6,041 nucleotides of DNA from Akkermansia sp. (GTDB lineage: Bacteria > Verrucomicrobiota > Verrucomicrobiia > Verrucomicrobiales > Akkermansiaceae), in NCBI GenBank assembly GCA_020047775.1, contig JAIFNK010000139.1, forward strand, positions 5,834 through 11,874, written 5' to 3'. The notes beneath the pieces were generated by a model. The model worked only from the letters and a program-made list of their open reading frames with translations. It was not told the origin of the DNA and did no database searches. The translations under genes were made by a program, and so were the position numbers. Of this stretch, positions 4,408-6,041 are shown piece by piece (positions within the stretch are counted from its first letter, which is position 1; every line of letters starts with the position of its first letter).

Positions 4408-5247
4408 ATGTTCAATATTCATGATTCTCACGACCGGCAGGTGATCGCCACCGTTCGCGAACACCACGCCCTGCACCAAAGGCGTTACAAGATCAAACAA
4501 CTGGAACAGCCATACCAACGCGGGTGGCGTCGTTATTACACATTGAATGAACGGGCCATGGACCGTCAGGATCGTCCAACTCTTGAAGCGATTCTGGAGG
4601 TGATCGGCAGCGTTGTCTTGCATCACAGTCGCAACTTCCAGCGCCGTCGCGGACGAGCGAGGAAACTGTGCGAGATCGAACAACCGCTCCGGCCGATTCC
4701 GCTCCACGAATGGCAGAGGAAGAACTATCCCGACGCGTGGCATCGCTATTTCCAATACCAGCTTCTGCTGGAGTGGAATCACCACTGGCAGCCCTACTGG
4801 GTATTCGTGCAACCCTCACTCTACCGACTCAAGATCGGGCGCAACTGGATCGATCAAATCCAGGAGATCGACCCCGGGATTGAAAGCCGCTTGGGCGAGT
4901 TGGACCGTTGGCTCGAATTGCACCAAGCCTGGCGACGCTACGGTTGGCTCAAAGGCCGCCGACAGAGCTGCCGCTGGTATGACGGCGAATCCAAGAAACA
5001 GCGCCTTCTCAAAAAAGAACACCGGCGCGAAATCGCCAGTGCCAATGGAACCTTTCCGGAGGTTGATCCGGCTGCGTCCGTGCGGCGCATCCCGACCAGC
5101 CTCCGGCGGATTTTCCCACATCACCCACTTTCGGACCCGAAGCTTAGGCAGCGAAGCATCCGGCTTTTAATCGGACGAGCAGGGCGCAGATCCCTGCGGG
5201 TTCACCATTTCCTGAAAACAAACACCGCTTCCGGTCCATCAACCTAA
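4408..5247 (+). CDS. Unrecognised basic, tryptophan-rich protein between tRNA array and rtcB
   Basis: A 279-residue frame with no family I can name. It is rich in Arg, His, Tyr and Trp (11 tryptophans) and has no signal peptide or membrane segment, so a cytoplasmic, perhaps RNA-binding protein is plausible but inferred. Notable stretches are a QPYQRGWRRYYTL block at about residues 34-46, a basic RRRGRARK run at 79-86, an aromatic segment at 106-139 (YPDAWHRYFQYQ, EWNHHWQPYW), and a basic region at 176-208. The composition before residue 240 looks like a real protein. Residues about 242-267 are encoded by the Lys tRNA-like element, so the true C-terminus may once have been near 240. No clear ribosome-binding site precedes the ATG. 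The stop is seven bases from rtcB, consistent with one operon. Confidence 0.65.
   Translation: MFNIHDSHDRQVIATVREHHALHQRRYKIKQLEQPYQRGWRRYYTLNERAMDRQDRPTLEAILEVIGSVVLHHSRNFQRRRGRARKLCEIEQPLRPIPLHEWQRKNYPDAWHRYFQYQLLLEWNHHWQPYWVFVQPSLYRLKIGRNWIDQIQEIDPGIESRLGELDRWLELHQAWRRYGWLKGRRQSCRWYDGESKKQRLLKKEHRREIASANGTFPEVDPAASVRRIPTSLRRIFPHHPLSDPKLRQRSIRLLIGRAGRRSLRVHHFLKTNTASGPST
5133..5207 (+). tRNA. tRNA-Lys(UUU)-like, non-canonical elbow, inside a reading frame
   Basis: Acceptor stem GGACCCG (5133-5139) pairs with CGGGTTC (5197-5203) with one G.U; A5204 and encoded CCA 5205-5207 follow. D stem GCTT/AAGC encloses AGGCAGCG. Anticodon stem TCCGG/TCGGA encloses CTTTTAA with anticodon TTT at 5166-5168, with U33. 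T stem CAGGG/CCCTG encloses CGCAGAT, with G55-C56. Positions 8 and 9 are both A. It sits about 840 bases after the main cluster, overlaps the last 38 codons of the unknown gene and ends 47 bases before the rtcB start. It shares the elbow change and the following TTTCC motif with the cluster, so it belongs to the same family. Confidence 0.82.
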
Positions 5248-5254
5248 CTATCAT

Positions 5255-6041
5255 ATGAAAACCAAAGACCTGATTTTCCTCGGCGTGCCTGCGGGCGAGC
5301 CGATCCAACACGCGCACGAATTCATCCAACGCTGCATCGCGGATGGAAACGAAGGCGCAAGTCTCGGCGAGGAAATCTTCCAGATCGTCGCCGATCCTTC
5401 GGCGTTTTTTGCGGATCCTCTGCGTGCCCCGCTGGCCCGCTCCATCTACCGGCCGGCCTTCACGCCGCGGGCGGAACTCGCGCCGTGGCGGCAGTGGGGC
5501 GATGACCTCGAAGCGGATGCCGTGCGGCAAATGGCGAATGCCTGCGCCCTGCCCGTCGCTGTGGCGGGCGCGTTGATGCCGGATGCCCATCCGGGCTACG
5601 GTCTGCCGATTGGTGGCGTTCTTGCCACAGAAAATGCCGTGATTCCTTATGCCGTGGGTGTCGATATCGCCTGTCGGATGAAACTCACCGTTTACGATCG
5701 CAAGGCGAACGTCATCGCCGGTCAGCGCGACCGGTTGGCGAACATCATCGAGGACGAAACGCGTTTCGGAATCGGCTGCACCTTCAAGAACCGCCGCGAT
5801 CACGACGTGATGGACGACGACTGGACGGTTTCTCCGGTGACCCGGCGTCTCCGCGACAAGGCATGGACCCAGCTCGGGACCAGCGGCAGCGGAAATCATT
5901 TCGTCGAGTTCGGTGCATTCACCGTGACGAGCAATGAGCTCGGTTTGCCGTATGGCGAATACCTCGCGCTGCTCAGCCACTCGGGTTCGCGCGGAACAGG
6001 CGCGCAGGTTTGCGATGTCTATAGCAAACGCGCGATGGCCC
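5255..6041 (+). CDS. rtcB: RtcB-family RNA ligase (3' end beyond window)
   Basis: The first 262 residues of an RtcB ligase, which joins 2',3'-cyclic phosphate or 3'-phosphate RNA ends to 5'-OH ends using GTP and Mn2+, in tRNA and other RNA repair. After an N-terminal region of about 100 residues starting MKTKDLIFLG, the family motifs follow: MPDAHPGYGLPIGGV (108-122), AVGVDIACRM (133-142) with metal ligands D137 and C140, LGTSGSGNHFVEFG (207-220) with H215, and SHSGSRGTG (241-249) with H242. H183 may be a further metal ligand. The catalytic guanylated histidine should lie beyond the window edge, so completeness cannot be judged. The ATG at 5255 has no clear SD; it lies seven bases after the stop of the unknown gene and 47 bases after the Lys element. 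The motif reads GVDIAC, with Ala where many homologues have Gly. Confidence 0.95.
   Translation, partial: MKTKDLIFLGVPAGEPIQHAHEFIQRCIADGNEGASLGEEIFQIVADPSAFFADPLRAPLARSIYRPAFTPRAELAPWRQWGDDLEADAVRQMANACALPVAVAGALMPDAHPGYGLPIGGVLATENAVIPYAVGVDIACRMKLTVYDRKANVIAGQRDRLANIIEDETRFGIGCTFKNRRDHDVMDDDWTVSPVTRRLRDKAWTQLGTSGSGNHFVEFGAFTVTSNELGLPYGEYLALLSHSGSRGTGAQVCDVYSKRAMA

Noticed and set aside
4321..4812. Minus-strand frame of 163 codons opposite the unknown gene
   Set aside because: It runs into the palindrome, has no motif, and the + strand frame has more protein-like composition, though neither is proven.
5144..5980. Minus-strand frame of 278 codons
   Set aside because: It is antisense to the rtcB frame, which has unmistakable family motifs.

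Overview
The window has a high-GC, Gram-negative character. The large serine/threonine kinase fused to a C-terminal WD40-type propeller, and a palindromic intergenic repeat of the kind common in Verrucomicrobiota and Planctomycetota, suggest a verrucomicrobial chromosome. That taxonomic call is an inference without phylogenetic support. Everything recognisable lies on the + strand.

Layout. (1) 28-2856 is a transmembrane PknB-type kinase with an N-terminal Cys4 motif and a WD40-like C-terminal half. (2) 2857-3614 is a long AT-richer stretch without a convincing gene; it holds a good intrinsic terminator (3201-3239), a hairpin at 3347-3376 and a possible leader with a weak terminator just before the array. 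(3) 3615-4295 is a tight run of eight tRNA genes or tRNA-like elements: Gly-UCC, Trp-CCA, CAU, Ile-GAU, Phe-GAA, Glu-UUC, Arg-GCG and His-GUG. All encode CCA, and spacers are 1 to about 24 nt. (4) 4307-4366 is a long palindrome. (5) 4408-5247 is an arginine- and tryptophan-rich protein I do not recognise. (6) 5133-5207 is a ninth tRNA-like element, Lys-UUU, inside the 3' end of that reading frame. (7) From 5255 to the window edge is the start of an RtcB-type RNA ligase.

The most interesting signal is in the tRNA array. Eight of the nine elements lack the universal elbow. The D-loop GG is replaced by AG and the T-loop TTC by NGC (G55-C56), so positions 18 and 55 change together while G19 and C56 are kept. 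The only element with a normal elbow is the CAU one. Acceptor stems, anticodon stems, CCA ends and several aminoacylation identity elements (G-1:C73 in His; A1-U72 with G73 in Trp) are preserved, so these look like selected RNAs rather than decaying pseudogenes.

With the RNA-repair ligase gene 47 nt after the last element and an unknown basic protein between, the region looks like a co-oriented module. One reading is a reserve or decoy set of structurally altered tRNAs maintained with a tRNA-repair enzyme, for example against tRNA-cutting toxins. That function is a hypothesis. The kinase is probably an unrelated neighbour, separated by about 750 bp and a terminator.
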